Shown in pieces: positions 25,188 to 34,330 of a DNA stretch of 46,930 bases. Within the stretch, counting starts at the first letter, position 1, and every line of letters begins with the position of its first letter. The notes beneath the pieces were generated by a model. It was not told the origin of the DNA and did not search any database. It saw only the letters and a program-made list of their open reading frames with translations. Made by a program: the position numbers and the translations under genes. The DNA comes from an uncultured Bacilli bacterium (GTDB lineage: Bacteria > Bacillota_I > Bacilli_A > RF39 > UBA660), in NCBI GenBank assembly GCA_947629025.1, contig CANRCC010000011.1, positions 1 to 46,930 on the forward strand, read 5' to 3'.

Positions 25188-28100
25188 ATGACATCATGGA
25201 CAAAAGAACAACTAAGTGCAATTAATGAAGAGGGAAAAAATATAATAGTATCTGCAGGTGCAGGATCAGGAAAAACCGCAGTTTTATCTGAAAGAGTACT
25301 TAGAAAATTAAAAGAAGGCATTAATATAAATAGTCTTTTAATATTGACATTTACAAAAGCAGCCGCAAGTGAAATGAAAGAAAGAATAAGAAAAAAAATA
25401 AAAGAAGATAAAACTTTAAAAAGCCAATTAGAGTTAATTGATGAATCATATATAACAACATTTGATAGTTTTGCACTATCCATAGTAAAAAAGTATAATT
25501 ATTTACTTAATTTATCATCATCTGTTTTTATTGTTGATGATTCTTTAATAAGTTTAAAGAAAGAATATATATTAGATGAAATATTTGAAAATAGATATCA
25601 AAAAAATGATAAATTGTTTGAAAAATTAATTGGAGATTTTTGTACAAAAGATGATGAAGAAATAAAAAATTATATATTAAAAATTAATTCAAAATTAGAT
25701 TTGAAATATGATAAGGTAGATTATCTAAAAAATTATCTATCTGTATACTTTGATAAGTGTAAAATAAAGAATGATATTGATAGTTTTATTTCAATTTTAA
25801 AAAATAAAATAGAAGAAATAGAAAATATTTTAGAAGAATTATATTTTTTAGTAGATAATAGTTATTATTGTAAGCTAAAAGATGCTCTAAACCCACTTTT
25901 TAATGCAAATAACTATCAAGATATACTACAAAATATAAGCGTATCTCTGCCAAATCTTCCACGTGGTTCATCTGATGAGGTTAAAGACCTAAAATCAAGG
26001 ATTTCAAATATACTTACAGACCTTAATAAGATGTGTAAGTATAAAGATGAAGAAGAAATATTTAATCAAATAATGGAAACTTATGATTATGTAAAGTGCA
26101 TAATAGATATAATACTAGAACTTAATGAAAAAATATATAATTATAAATTTGAAAATGACATGTTTGAGTTTAATGATATTGCTACATTTGCAATAAATCT
26201 TCTAAAAGAAAATAATACTGTAAGAGAAGAAGTAAGAAATTCTTTTAGTGAAATTATGATTGATGAATATCAAGATACAAATGATTTACAAGAAGAATTT
26301 ATTTCATTAATTTCTAATGATAATGTATATATGGTAGGTGATATAAAACAGTCTATTTATAGATTTAGAAATGCTAATCCATATATATTTAAAAATAAGT
26401 ATGATAGTTATAAAAATAATAATGGTGGATTTAAAATAGATCTTAATAAAAATTTTAGATCAAGAAAAGAAGTTTTAAATAATATAAATATCATTTTTGA
26501 TACTATTATGGATAATTTAATAGGAGGAGCTAAATATAAAGATTCTCATCAAATGATATTTGGTAATATTTCTTATGATGAAAAAGGAAGTTTAAATCAA
26601 AATAATAACTTAGAAATATATAATTATGAATATGATAATTCATCACTATTTTCTAAAGAAGAAATAGAGGCATTTATAATCGCAAATGATATAAAAAATA
26701 AAATTTCTTCTAATTATAAAGTTTATGATAAAGATGATATGATTGTAAGAAAAGCAAATTATAATGATTTTGTTATTCTTATGGATAAATCTACAAATTT
26801 TGAATTGTATAAAAAAATATTTGAATATAATGGTATTCCATTAACTATATATAAAGATGAAAAAATAACTGATGATATGATACTTTACGTACTTAAAAAT
26901 CTAATTTTATTAATATTAAAAATTTATGATAATAGTGATGATGATTATTTTAAATATTTATTTTCATCAATTTCAAGAAGCTTTTTAATAGAAATGCAAG
27001 ATGATGAGTTATTCTTATATTTTAAAAATAATAACTTTAATGATAGTGATTTATATAAAAAGTGCAAAAAAATATCAGAAAAAATAGATTATATGTCTAT
27101 AAATGATTTTGTAAAATATATAATTGATGAATTTAATTTTTACGATAATATAATAAAAATTGGAAATGTATATTCAAATATAGTAAAGTTAGATTATATA
27201 CTAAATATGACTAATGATTTTAGTAATATGGGATATACAATATCAGATTTTGCAAATCATTTAGATGAAATTGTTAATAAAGATTATGATATTAAGTTTA
27301 ATGCAAATAAAGAAAACTCTAATTCAGTAAGAATAATGACTATTCATAAATCAAAAGGGTTAGAATATCATATTTGTTATTATCCAGGCCTTTATTCAAA
27401 ATTTAATATTAAAGAATTAAATGATAAATTTATGTTTGATGATAAATATGGAATAGTAAGTCCTTCTTTTAATGAGGGTATTGACCAAACAATATATAAA
27501 GAATTACTTAAAGATAATTATATAAAAGAAGAAATATCAGAAAAAATAAGGTTATTATATGTAGGGCTTACAAGAGCAAAAGAAAAAATGATTTTAATAT
27601 GTGATTTAGATAAAGAAAAACAATTTACTAAAAAAGAAGATGGAGTTATAAAAGATTCATATAGAATGAAATATAGATCTTTTAAAGATATAATATTATC
27701 TGTTAAAAAAATACTAAATAATAACATTACAAATATAGATGTTAATAGTCTAAATATCAGTAAAGATTATATGTTAATAAAAAATACTAATTATTTAGAT
27801 TATATTGATAATAGTAATGAAAAAATAAGTATAAATAAATTAAATATAGATAGCTATGATATAGATAGTAAATCTTTCTCAAAAAAACAAAATTCTCTAC
27901 TTAATAATAAGGAAAAAGAAAATATAAATTTAGGACTTGATATGCACTATTTACTAGAGACAATAGATTTTATAAATCCAAAATTAGACAATCTTGATGA
28001 ATTTTATAAAAGCAAAGTTAATAACTTTTTAAATAATGATATATTTAATAATATTAATAAAGCAAAAATATATAAAGAATATGAGTTTATGTATGAAGAT

Positions 28101-28307
28101 GATAAAGATATTTTTCATGGTATTATAGATTTAATGCTTGTATATGATGATCATATAGACATAATTGATTATAAGTTAAAAAATATTATAGATGAAAATT
28201 ATAAAAAACAATTAAATGGCTATAAAACTTATATTGAAAATAAATTAAATAAAAAAGCTAATACTTATTTATACTCTATATTAGAAAATAAGTTGATTAA
28301 GATATAA
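25188..28307 (+). CDS. addA: ATP-dependent helicase/nuclease subunit A (AddA)
   Basis: AddA, 1039 aa, an SF1A (UvrD-like) 3'-5' helicase fused to a RecB-type nuclease. Motifs in order: Walker A SAGAGSGKT (22-30), Walker B MIDEYQDTNDLQ (about 355), GDIKQSIYRFRNA, RIMTIHKSKGLEYH, RLLYVGLTRAK, and the C-terminal nuclease FHGIIDLMLVYDDHIDIIDYKLK with QLNGYKTYI. With AddB it resects DNA ends for RecA loading and degrades unprotected linear DNA. AGGTGAT precedes the ATG inside the intergenic gap. Shorter than B. subtilis AddA (about 1230 aa). Confidence 0.95.
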   Translation: MTSWTKEQLSAINEEGKNIIVSAGAGSGKTAVLSERVLRKLKEGININSLLILTFTKAAASEMKERIRKKIKEDKTLKSQLELIDESYITTFDSFALSIVKKYNYLLNLSSSVFIVDDSLISLKKEYILDEIFENRYQKNDKLFEKLIGDFCTKDDEEIKNYILKINSKLDLKYDKVDYLKNYLSVYFDKCKIKNDIDSFISILKNKIEEIENILEELYFLVDNSYYCKLKDALNPLFNANNYQDILQNISVSLPNLPRGSSDEVKDLKSRISNILTDLNKMCKYKDEEEIFNQIMETYDYVKCIIDIILELNEKIYNYKFENDMFEFNDIATFAINLLKENNTVREEVRNSFSEIMIDEYQDTNDLQEEFISLISNDNVYMVGDIKQSIYRFRNANPYIFKNKYDSYKNNNGGFKIDLNKNFRSRKEVLNNINIIFDTIMDNLIGGAKYKDSHQMIFGNISYDEKGSLNQNNNLEIYNYEYDNSSLFSKEEIEAFIIANDIKNKISSNYKVYDKDDMIVRKANYNDFVILMDKSTNFELYKKIFEYNGIPLTIYKDEKITDDMILYVLKNLILLILKIYDNSDDDYFKYLFSSISRSFLIEMQDDELFLYFKNNNFNDSDLYKKCKKISEKIDYMSINDFVKYIIDEFNFYDNIIKIGNVYSNIVKLDYILNMTNDFSNMGYTISDFANHLDEIVNKDYDIKFNANKENSNSVRIMTIHKSKGLEYHICYYPGLYSKFNIKELNDKFMFDDKYGIVSPSFNEGIDQTIYKELLKDNYIKEEISEKIRLLYVGLTRAKEKMILICDLDKEKQFTKKEDGVIKDSYRMKYRSFKDIILSVKKILNNNITNIDVNSLNISKDYMLIKNTNYLDYIDNSNEKISINKLNIDSYDIDSKSFSKKQNSLLNNKEKENINLGLDMHYLLETIDFINPKLDNLDEFYKSKVNNFLNNDIFNNINKAKIYKEYEFMYEDDKDIFHGIIDLMLVYDDHIDIIDYKLKNIIDENYKKQLNGYKTYIENKLNKKANTYLYSILENKLIKI

Positions 28308-28383
28308 TGTAAAAAACATGTATATTTTGTGTAATAAATAGATATTATTTTAATAAAAATGGTACTATAATAATGGTGATAGT

Positions 28384-29271
28384 ATGGAAGAAATGGAGAA
28401 ATTTTTAAAATTAGATTTAATGATAAAAGATTTAATAATAAAAATTAAGCCTCCTATGTTAAATTATAATAAAGACGCTTATATTAAATATGTAGATGAT
28501 TTGTTTATAGTGTTAGATAAAATTAAAAATACATTTGATTACTTTGTTGATTATCTTGAAATGAATTCTAGCATAAAAGATTTAGTAAAGAATAAATTTA
28601 GTAATTACAAAGAGAGATTTTTAACTTGCAATTACGATTATGATAGACTAAAAAAAGAATATGAACATTCTATATCTTCAATGACACCTGGTATAATTGA
28701 TGTCGTTGGTTCTAATTTCTTTGGATATAGTTTTGATGAAAATGAAAAAGATGTATTAATGCAATGTAATACAGTAAATGATATGTTGCATGCTTTTCAT
28801 CATTATTTAATAAATAATGAAAAATTTTATGATAGGGTTCCTGTAATTGAAACAAAAATATTAAATTCAGAAAATGACGAAAAATTAATTTTATGTGGAA
28901 AAGAAAATCAAACTGCTAGAGATTTATTTAATAATTTTCCAATTGAAGTAGAAACTTCGCAGACAAATATATTATCTCTTGATAATATTATACTTATAAT
29001 GATTAGGGATTTAGTACATTGTTTATCAATAGAGATTACAAAAGAAGATGATAATTATAGAGTTAAGTATTTTATCCCAAAAGCTTGTAATATTGATAAA
29101 ATAAATACTTTAAAAGGAGTAGACAAATTAGATCCAAAAACTGATGATATGTTTAGCTTTACAAAGGGTGAGTTTGTTACAAGCGAAGATAATCTTACTA
29201 GTGAAATAGTAGAGTTTATTAAATCCGTTCCAACTGATAAAGACATTGTACATAATCTAAGAACTATATAA
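28384..29271 (+). CDS. Hypothetical protein
   Basis: A 295-aa protein I do not recognise. The N-terminal half is predicted helical; a SMTPGIIDVVGSNFFGYSF segment and an LHAFHHYLINNEKF motif stand out in the middle; the C-terminal third alternates strand and loop (FIPKACNIDKI). No signal peptide or membrane helix. GGTGAT lies 4 nt before the ATG, and an in-frame second ATG follows four codons later. It is 76 nt downstream of addA without a clear terminator between, so it may be read with addBA. Codon usage matches neighbours. Confidence 0.6.
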   Translation: MEEMEKFLKLDLMIKDLIIKIKPPMLNYNKDAYIKYVDDLFIVLDKIKNTFDYFVDYLEMNSSIKDLVKNKFSNYKERFLTCNYDYDRLKKEYEHSISSMTPGIIDVVGSNFFGYSFDENEKDVLMQCNTVNDMLHAFHHYLINNEKFYDRVPVIETKILNSENDEKLILCGKENQTARDLFNNFPIEVETSQTNILSLDNIILIMIRDLVHCLSIEITKEDDNYRVKYFIPKACNIDKINTLKGVDKLDPKTDDMFSFTKGEFVTSEDNLTSEIVEFIKSVPTDKDIVHNLRTI

Positions 29272-29273
29272 TA

Positions 29274-29302
29274 TTTACAAAAAAAGATAGTTATGTTAAA
29301 AT
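29274..29302 (+). promoter_or_regulatory. Promoter of the gltX T-box transcript
   Basis: TTTACA (29274-29279) and TAAAAT (29297-29302) with a 17-bp spacer; predicted start near 29308. Confidence 0.6.
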
Positions 29303-29307
29303 TAAGT

Positions 29308-29515
29308 CATAAAAAGCAGTGAAAAAGAGAAGTAAAATATTATATTATTTTTAGAGAGCTTATGGGTGGTGAAAATAAGTATAATAAATATTTGAAAGAA
29401 ACTTTGGAGCTTTGATACGTTTTTCAGCGTTAATGAATAAAGAGCATAGAAGTCTATGAAGTAAGGTGGTACCACGTATATGCGTCCTTACATTTAGGCT
29501 TTTTTATATTTTAAG
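29308..29515 (+). promoter_or_regulatory. T-box leader (tRNA-Glu-sensing)
   Basis: Classic T-box riboswitch upstream of glutamyl-tRNA synthetase. Stem I contains the AGAGAG and GGTGGTGAAA elements; its stem AATATTATATTA pairs with TATAATAAATATT. Directly after that stem the specifier loop reads GAA (29394-29396, Glu codon) followed by AGA. The conserved AAGGTGGTACCACG is at 29463-29476 with the tRNA-acceptor-binding TGGT at 29467-29470. GTAAGG/CCTTAC then forms the terminator, ending in T6 near 29505. Uncharged tRNA-Glu should favour the antiterminator and switch gltX on. Confidence 0.93.
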
Positions 29516-29525
29516 GAGGAATAAT

Positions 29526-31181
29526 ATGACAAATAAAGAATATGCAGATTTTTTATTACCAAATACTAAACATACATGGCAAGAATATGAAGAAATGTAT
29601 AAAGAAAGAGATTTAAAAGAAGGCGCAATTGTTACAAGATATGCCCCAAGTCCAACTGGTCTTCCACATATGGGAAATTTATTTCAATGCTTTGTAGCTA
29701 AAAGTTTTGCAAAACAAACTGGAGGAGTATTTTTTATAAGAATTGAGGATACGGATACCCAAAGAACTGTAGAAAATGGTATATCAAATATACTTAATAT
29801 TTTAAAAAACTTTGATATATCTTTTGATGAGGGTGTAATAGATGATAATAATGAAGTAGGTAATTATGGTCCATATATTCAAAGTAAAAGAAAAGATATA
29901 TACTGGGCTTATGCAAAAAAATTAATAGAAGAAGATAAAGCATATGCATCTTTTGCAAGTAAAGAAGAATTAGATGAAATAAGAAAAGAACAAGAAAAAT
30001 CAAGACAAAGACTTGGTTATTATGGAAGATGGGCAAAAGATAGATTTATTTCTAAAGAAGAAGCAGTAAAAAGAATAAATAATGGTGAAAAATATGTAAT
30101 AAGATTAAAATCACCAGGAGATTTTTATAAAACAATAATTTTTAATGACTTAATTAAAGGTAAAATAGAAATGCCAGAAAATGATATAGATGAAATAATA
30201 ATAAAAAATGATGGTCTTCCTACATATCACTTTGCTCATGCAATTGATGATCATTTAATGCATACAACACATGTAATAAGAGGTGATGAATGGGTATCAT
30301 CAACAAACAAACATATTCAATTTTTTCAAATATTAGGTTTTAAACCGCCAAAATATGCACATATTGCTCCTTTATTAAAAGATGATAATGGTACAAAAAG
30401 AAAATTAAGTAAAAGAAAAGATCCAGAAGCAGGACTTATTTATTATCATGAACAAGGAATACCAGTAGAAGCAGTAATGTTATATCTTGCAACAATTACT
30501 AATTCAAATTTTGAAGAGTGGTTAAATTGTAATAAAGATGGAAAAATAGAAGATTTTAAATTTGAATTTAAAAAGATGGGCGCAAGCGGAGGAGCTTCAT
30601 ATGATTTAGAAAAATTACTTAACATATCTAAAAATTATATTAGTAGGTTAACTAAAGATGAAGTATATAATAATGTACTTTCATATTCAAAAGAATTTGA
30701 TAAAGAATTTTATGATTTACTTGTAAAATATGAAGATTATTCAAAATCTATATTTAATATAGAAAGAGAACAGAAAAAACCAAGAAAAGATTATTCAAAA
30801 TATAGTGATATTAAAACTCAAGTATGGTATATGTATGATGAACTTTGGAATAAAGAAAATAAACAGTATGATTTTCAAAGTATAAGCGATAAAGATGAAA
30901 TAAAAAATATATTAAATACATATATAGAAAAATATTATGATGATAATGATGATAAAGATACTTGGTTTAATAAATTAAAAGAATTATCAAGTGAACTAGG
31001 TTATGCATCTGAAGTAAAAGAATATAAAAATAATCCTGAAAATTATAAAGGTCATGTAGGTGATATAAGTATGGTTCTTAGAGTCGCACTTACTACAAAA
31101 TCTATGACTCCAGACTTATATGAGATAATGAAACTACTTAAAAAAGATAGAATAAAAGAAAGATTTAATGAATTATATTAA
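29526..31181 (+). CDS. gltX: Glutamyl-tRNA synthetase
   Basis: Class I synthetase of 551 minus 20 = 531 aa from the ATG at 29526, set by AAGGAGG 7 nt upstream. The HIGH motif is PHMG (47-50, in RYAPSPTGLPHMGN) and the KMSKS motif is KLSKR. FFIRIEDTDTQRT and VIRGDEWVSSTNKHIQ are typical GluRS motifs. Slightly longer than usual (about 485 aa) through insertions in the C-terminal anticodon-binding region. Control by a T-box with a Glu specifier agrees with the assignment. Discriminating versus non-discriminating type cannot be told. Confidence 0.93.
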   Translation: MTNKEYADFLLPNTKHTWQEYEEMYKERDLKEGAIVTRYAPSPTGLPHMGNLFQCFVAKSFAKQTGGVFFIRIEDTDTQRTVENGISNILNILKNFDISFDEGVIDDNNEVGNYGPYIQSKRKDIYWAYAKKLIEEDKAYASFASKEELDEIRKEQEKSRQRLGYYGRWAKDRFISKEEAVKRINNGEKYVIRLKSPGDFYKTIIFNDLIKGKIEMPENDIDEIIIKNDGLPTYHFAHAIDDHLMHTTHVIRGDEWVSSTNKHIQFFQILGFKPPKYAHIAPLLKDDNGTKRKLSKRKDPEAGLIYYHEQGIPVEAVMLYLATITNSNFEEWLNCNKDGKIEDFKFEFKKMGASGGASYDLEKLLNISKNYISRLTKDEVYNNVLSYSKEFDKEFYDLLVKYEDYSKSIFNIEREQKKPRKDYSKYSDIKTQVWYMYDELWNKENKQYDFQSISDKDEIKNILNTYIEKYYDDNDDKDTWFNKLKELSSELGYASEVKEYKNNPENYKGHVGDISMVLRVALTTKSMTPDLYEIMKLLKKDRIKERFNELY

Positions 31182-31192
31182 GTCTTTTTTTG
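31161..31192 (+). terminator. Terminator of gltX
   Basis: AGATTTAAT/ATTAAGTCT stem (one wobble pair) formed by the last gltX codons, then T7. Confidence 0.65.
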
Positions 31193-31275
31193 TACATTTT
31201 TTGTAAAATTTTTTATTATTTACATACAAAACTAGAATTACTGTTATAATAAATTATAGAAAGGTACGTGAAAAT

Positions 31276-31800
31276 ATGAAAGAAATAGTTATTAATAAAG
31301 GAAGACTAAAACCAGAAGAGGTTACACATGTTGTTGATAAATCAAGAATAGTTCTTAGAAATGATGATGAAGAAATAGTTTTAGCTAGATTTGGTAGAGT
31401 TTATTTTTTACCAGGTGGTAAGATAGAATTTGATGAAACTCCTGCTGATACAGTAAAAAGAGAATTAAAAGAAGAAACAAATATTAATATATTACTTGAT
31501 GATATTGAGCCTTTTGTACTTGTTAAACACTATTTAAGAGACTATGAATCAGGAGATGGAGAAATAGTTAATAGACTTGTTAATACATATTATTTTACTG
31601 GATTTACAGGAAAAGATGATATTGAGTATTTTAATTTAACATTAAAAGAAAAACAAGATGATTTAAAAGCTTTCTTTATTGATATGGAAGAAGCTGTTGA
31701 ACTTTTAAAAGAATATAATAAAGAAAATCCAAAAGCTACATACTTAGCAGTAGAAACATTAAAAGTATTAGAAGAATATAATAATTTAGATTTAAAATAA
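31276..31800 (+). CDS. Nudix hydrolase
   Basis: A 174-aa Nudix protein hydrolysing a nucleoside-diphosphate-X compound. The complete Nudix box is GKIEFDETPADTVKRELKEE followed by TNI (pattern GX5EX7REUXEEXGU, final Gly replaced by Asn), preceded by VYFLPGG. Substrate unknown; the 8-oxo-dGTPase/NTP-type family is plausible. A TATAAT at 31245-31250 and AAAGGTACGTG lie upstream. It ends one base before the next gene's ATG, implying translational coupling. Confidence 0.88.
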   Translation: MKEIVINKGRLKPEEVTHVVDKSRIVLRNDDEEIVLARFGRVYFLPGGKIEFDETPADTVKRELKEETNINILLDDIEPFVLVKHYLRDYESGDGEIVNRLVNTYYFTGFTGKDDIEYFNLTLKEKQDDLKAFFIDMEEAVELLKEYNKENPKATYLAVETLKVLEEYNNLDLK

Positions 31801-31801
31801 T

Positions 31802-32233
31802 ATGAGAATTTTAGTTGATGCAGATGCTTGTCCTGTTAAAGATATTATTTTAGATATTGCAAAAAAAGAAAAACTAGAATTATATATGTATTTTGATAAT
31901 TCACACGTATATGAAGATAATTATAGTAAAGTAATAATATTAGATAAATCAAAAGATAGTGTTGATATGGCTATAATAAATGATTTAAAAGATAATGATA
32001 TAGTTGTTACACAAGATTATGGATTAGCATCTATAGTTATAAGTAAAAATGCTAAAGTTATTAATAATAATGGTTTAATATATAATAGTTCCAATATCGA
32101 TAGATTATTATTTGAAAGATTTTTAGGTCAAAAATTTAGAACAGCAAATATAAAAACTAAAAATATGAAAAAGAGAACTTATGAAATGGATAAGAAATTT
32201 AAAGAAAACTTCTTAAAACTAATAAAGTTGTAA
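31802..32233 (+). CDS. YaiI/YqxD family protein (DUF188)
   Basis: A 143-aa protein of the YaiI/YqxD family, PIN/NYN-like predicted ribonucleases. MRILVDADACPVKDII at the N-terminus, the DIVVTQDYGLASI block and the C-terminal FLGQKFR region are diagnostic. No ribosome binding site is visible; the start lies 1 nt after the Nudix stop, so coupling is expected. The biological role of the family is not established. Confidence 0.88.
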   Translation: MRILVDADACPVKDIILDIAKKEKLELYMYFDNSHVYEDNYSKVIILDKSKDSVDMAIINDLKDNDIVVTQDYGLASIVISKNAKVINNNGLIYNSSNIDRLLFERFLGQKFRTANIKTKNMKKRTYEMDKKFKENFLKLIKL

Positions 32234-32247
32234 AAGAAGTTTTTTTG
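32205..32247 (+). terminator. Intrinsic terminator
   Basis: AAAACTTCTT/AAGAAGTTTT stem, with the 5' arm inside the YaiI-like gene, ending in T7. Confidence 0.7.
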
Positions 32248-32278
32248 TTGTATAATATTTTTAGAAAAGAGGTAGATT

Positions 32279-32764
32279 ATGAGTAAAAATAAAAAAATAT
32301 TAATTATTGCAGGTGTAGTAGCAATAATAATAGTATCATTATTTGTTTCAAGAAGTTCATATGAATCACAAAAAGCAGCTGAAGAAAAAGAACAAAAGGA
32401 ACTTGCAGAATCAATTAGTAACCTAACAGTTATAGATTTAGATAAACTAGAAGAATTATTCAATAGTGAAGATACAAAAATTGTATTTTTAGGAAGTTTA
32501 ACTTGTCCACATTGCACTGCAATTAAACCAAAAATAAATGCTTTAACTAAAGATCTTGGAATTGATGTTTATTATCTTGAATTATCAGAATTAAGTAGTG
32601 ATGAAGAAAATAGACTATACTCTATGAATGATTTTCTAGCACAAGGTACTTCTATTCCACTTGTAATGGCTATTAAGAATAATGAAGTAGTTGATAGTTT
32701 TGTTGGTAATATAGAAAAAGAGGAAATAGAAACTTTCTTAAAGAAAAACTTAAATTTAGAGTAG
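32279..32764 (+). CDS. Membrane-anchored thioredoxin-like protein
   Basis: A 161-aa protein with an N-terminal signal anchor (about residues 5-24), a charged helical linker and a thioredoxin fold. The active site is CPHC (SLTCPHCTAIKPKI) and the cis-Pro loop is GTSIPLV. It most resembles bacteriocin-transport-accessory/TlpA-type extracytoplasmic thiol oxidoreductases. It may oxidise or isomerise disulphides in exported proteins such as the Cys-containing glucosaminidase at 14.4 kb (inference). AGAGGTAG precedes the ATG. Confidence 0.82.
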   Translation: MSKNKKILIIAGVVAIIIVSLFVSRSSYESQKAAEEKEQKELAESISNLTVIDLDKLEELFNSEDTKIVFLGSLTCPHCTAIKPKINALTKDLGIDVYYLELSELSSDEENRLYSMNDFLAQGTSIPLVMAIKNNEVVDSFVGNIEKEEIETFLKKNLNLE

Positions 32765-32774
32765 GTGAAAAAAT

Positions 32775-33239
32775 ATGAAAAGTGAAATATATTTAAAAAT
32801 AAGTTCTTTTATAAAGAAATATCCACTTACTGTAGCTTTTAGATTAGGGAAACATTGTAAAATAATTGAAAGACATCTAAACCCAGATGAACAAATAATA
32901 TATGCATTTCCTGCCCAAAAAAATATAAGTCCTGTAGATATATTTTGTACTTGTATTGTTGTATTTACAAATAAGAGAATAATGGTAGCGCAAAAAAGAG
33001 TTCTTCCTGGATATAGATTAAGTTCAATTACTCCTGATATGTTTAATGATTTCCAAGTTTATAAAGGTTTTATATTTGGTAGAATTGATATTGATACAAT
33101 AAAAGAAGTTGTTCAGTTTTCAAATTTAGATCCAAGAAGTTTAACAGAAGTTGAAACAAACTTATCTGAATATTTAACTAAAGAAAAACCAAGATTTATT
33201 AAAGATATGAAAGAAAATAATCAAAAAGTATTAGAATAA
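32775..33239 (+). CDS. PH-domain-like (bPH) protein
   Basis: A 154-aa protein. A central region (about 35-110) has the bacterial PH-like pattern: LNPDEQIIYAFPAQ, then VVFTNKRIMVAQKRVLPGYR and IDIDTIKEV. No membrane helix. Function unknown; such domains bind protein or lipid. TAGGTGA lies before the ATG, 10 nt after the thioredoxin-like gene, so the two are co-transcribed. Confidence 0.65.
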   Translation: MKSEIYLKISSFIKKYPLTVAFRLGKHCKIIERHLNPDEQIIYAFPAQKNISPVDIFCTCIVVFTNKRIMVAQKRVLPGYRLSSITPDMFNDFQVYKGFIFGRIDIDTIKEVVQFSNLDPRSLTEVETNLSEYLTKEKPRFIKDMKENNQKVLE

Positions 33240-33256
33240 TCTCTAATATTTTTTTA
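33230..33256 (+). terminator. Intrinsic terminator
   Basis: ATTAGA/TCTAAT stem spanning the stop codon, followed by ATTTTTTT. Confidence 0.6.
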
Positions 33257-33344
33257 TTTATAATATATGACAAAAAAGTAACACTTTAATTTTTAAAATA
33301 TTTATTTATTAATATTAATATACTACATTAGGAGTGTGATTTTT

Positions 33345-34271
33345 TTGAATATAGTAGATAAAGAATTCTTTGATTTGATTAATGAAATAAAATCATTAAG
33401 TGAAAAAGAATTATATTATCAAATAAGAAAAAACTTTGATAAAGTTCCTAATGAAATTAAAAAAAACTGTATGGACTTTTTTAATAGTTTTAATTATTGG
33501 GGAACTTTAGATATAGATAAAAATATATATGAGGAAATAGAGTTAAAAGAAAAAACATTATATAATAATATAGATGATTTTGTATGGGTATATAATCATT
33601 TAAGTGATTATAGATCTAAAAAAACGTTATATTCTATATTAAGTAATTGGTATAGATATGATTTTATTAATACACAAAAAACAAAGGAATATATGTATGA
33701 TGATTATTTTGATTTAGATATAGTAAAATGTAATAAAGATGAGGTTATAGTAGATTTAGGAGCTTATATTGGTGATACAATAATTTCTTATATGAAAAAT
33801 TATGGTACTGATTGTTATAAAAAAATATATTGTTATGAGATAACTGAAAGTATATTTGAAACATTAAAAAATAATTTAAAAGACTATGATAATATAGAGT
33901 TTAGATTAAAGGGTATTAGTGATTCAAAAGGAATGTTAAAATTAGTTAATAATGATTCTAGTTTATCAGCAAATACACTTAGTGATTGTGATAATGGTGA
34001 TGTATATGTTACTACTCTTGATGATGATATAACTGAAAAAATAACTTTAATAAAAGCTGATATAGAAGGGTTTGAGAAAAAAGCATTATTAGGAGCAAAA
34101 AAACATATTTTAAATGATCATCCTAAACTTTTAATATCAGTTTATCATAATAATGAAGATTTATGGAAAATACCAAAAATGATATATGAATTAAATAATG
34201 ATTATAAATTTTATCTTAGATATAATAGTTCTCCAATTTATCCAACAGAAATAACATTAATCGCAGTTTAA
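33345..34271 (+). CDS. FkbM-family SAM-dependent methyltransferase
   Basis: A 308-aa protein. The C-terminal 190 residues form a Rossmann methyltransferase: VIVDLGAYIGDTIISY (SAM-binding motif I), KIYCYEITESIFETLKNN, and LIKADIEGFEKKALLGAKK, the FkbM hallmark. The N-terminal 110 residues are helical and unassigned. FkbM enzymes O-methylate sugars or polyketides; the substrate here is unknown. AGGAG is 10 nt before TTG 33345, which I prefer; GTG at 33336 is too close to that site. Confidence 0.8.
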   Translation: MNIVDKEFFDLINEIKSLSEKELYYQIRKNFDKVPNEIKKNCMDFFNSFNYWGTLDIDKNIYEEIELKEKTLYNNIDDFVWVYNHLSDYRSKKTLYSILSNWYRYDFINTQKTKEYMYDDYFDLDIVKCNKDEVIVDLGAYIGDTIISYMKNYGTDCYKKIYCYEITESIFETLKNNLKDYDNIEFRLKGISDSKGMLKLVNNDSSLSANTLSDCDNGDVYVTTLDDDITEKITLIKADIEGFEKKALLGAKKHILNDHPKLLISVYHNNEDLWKIPKMIYELNNDYKFYLRYNSSPIYPTEITLIAV

Positions 34272-34274
34272 TCT

Positions 34275-34302
34275 TTGTTTTTTTTTTATTTTGTTATATA
34301 AT
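34275..34302 (+). promoter_or_regulatory. Promoter of the flippase-alr-murT-gatD operon
   Basis: TTGTTT (34275-34280) and TATAAT (34297-34302), 16-bp spacer. Start near 34309 would leave no leader for the ATG at 34310, favouring the GTG at 34331. Confidence 0.55.
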
Positions 34303-34330
34303 TATAAATATGAAGAGAGTAGGAATTAAT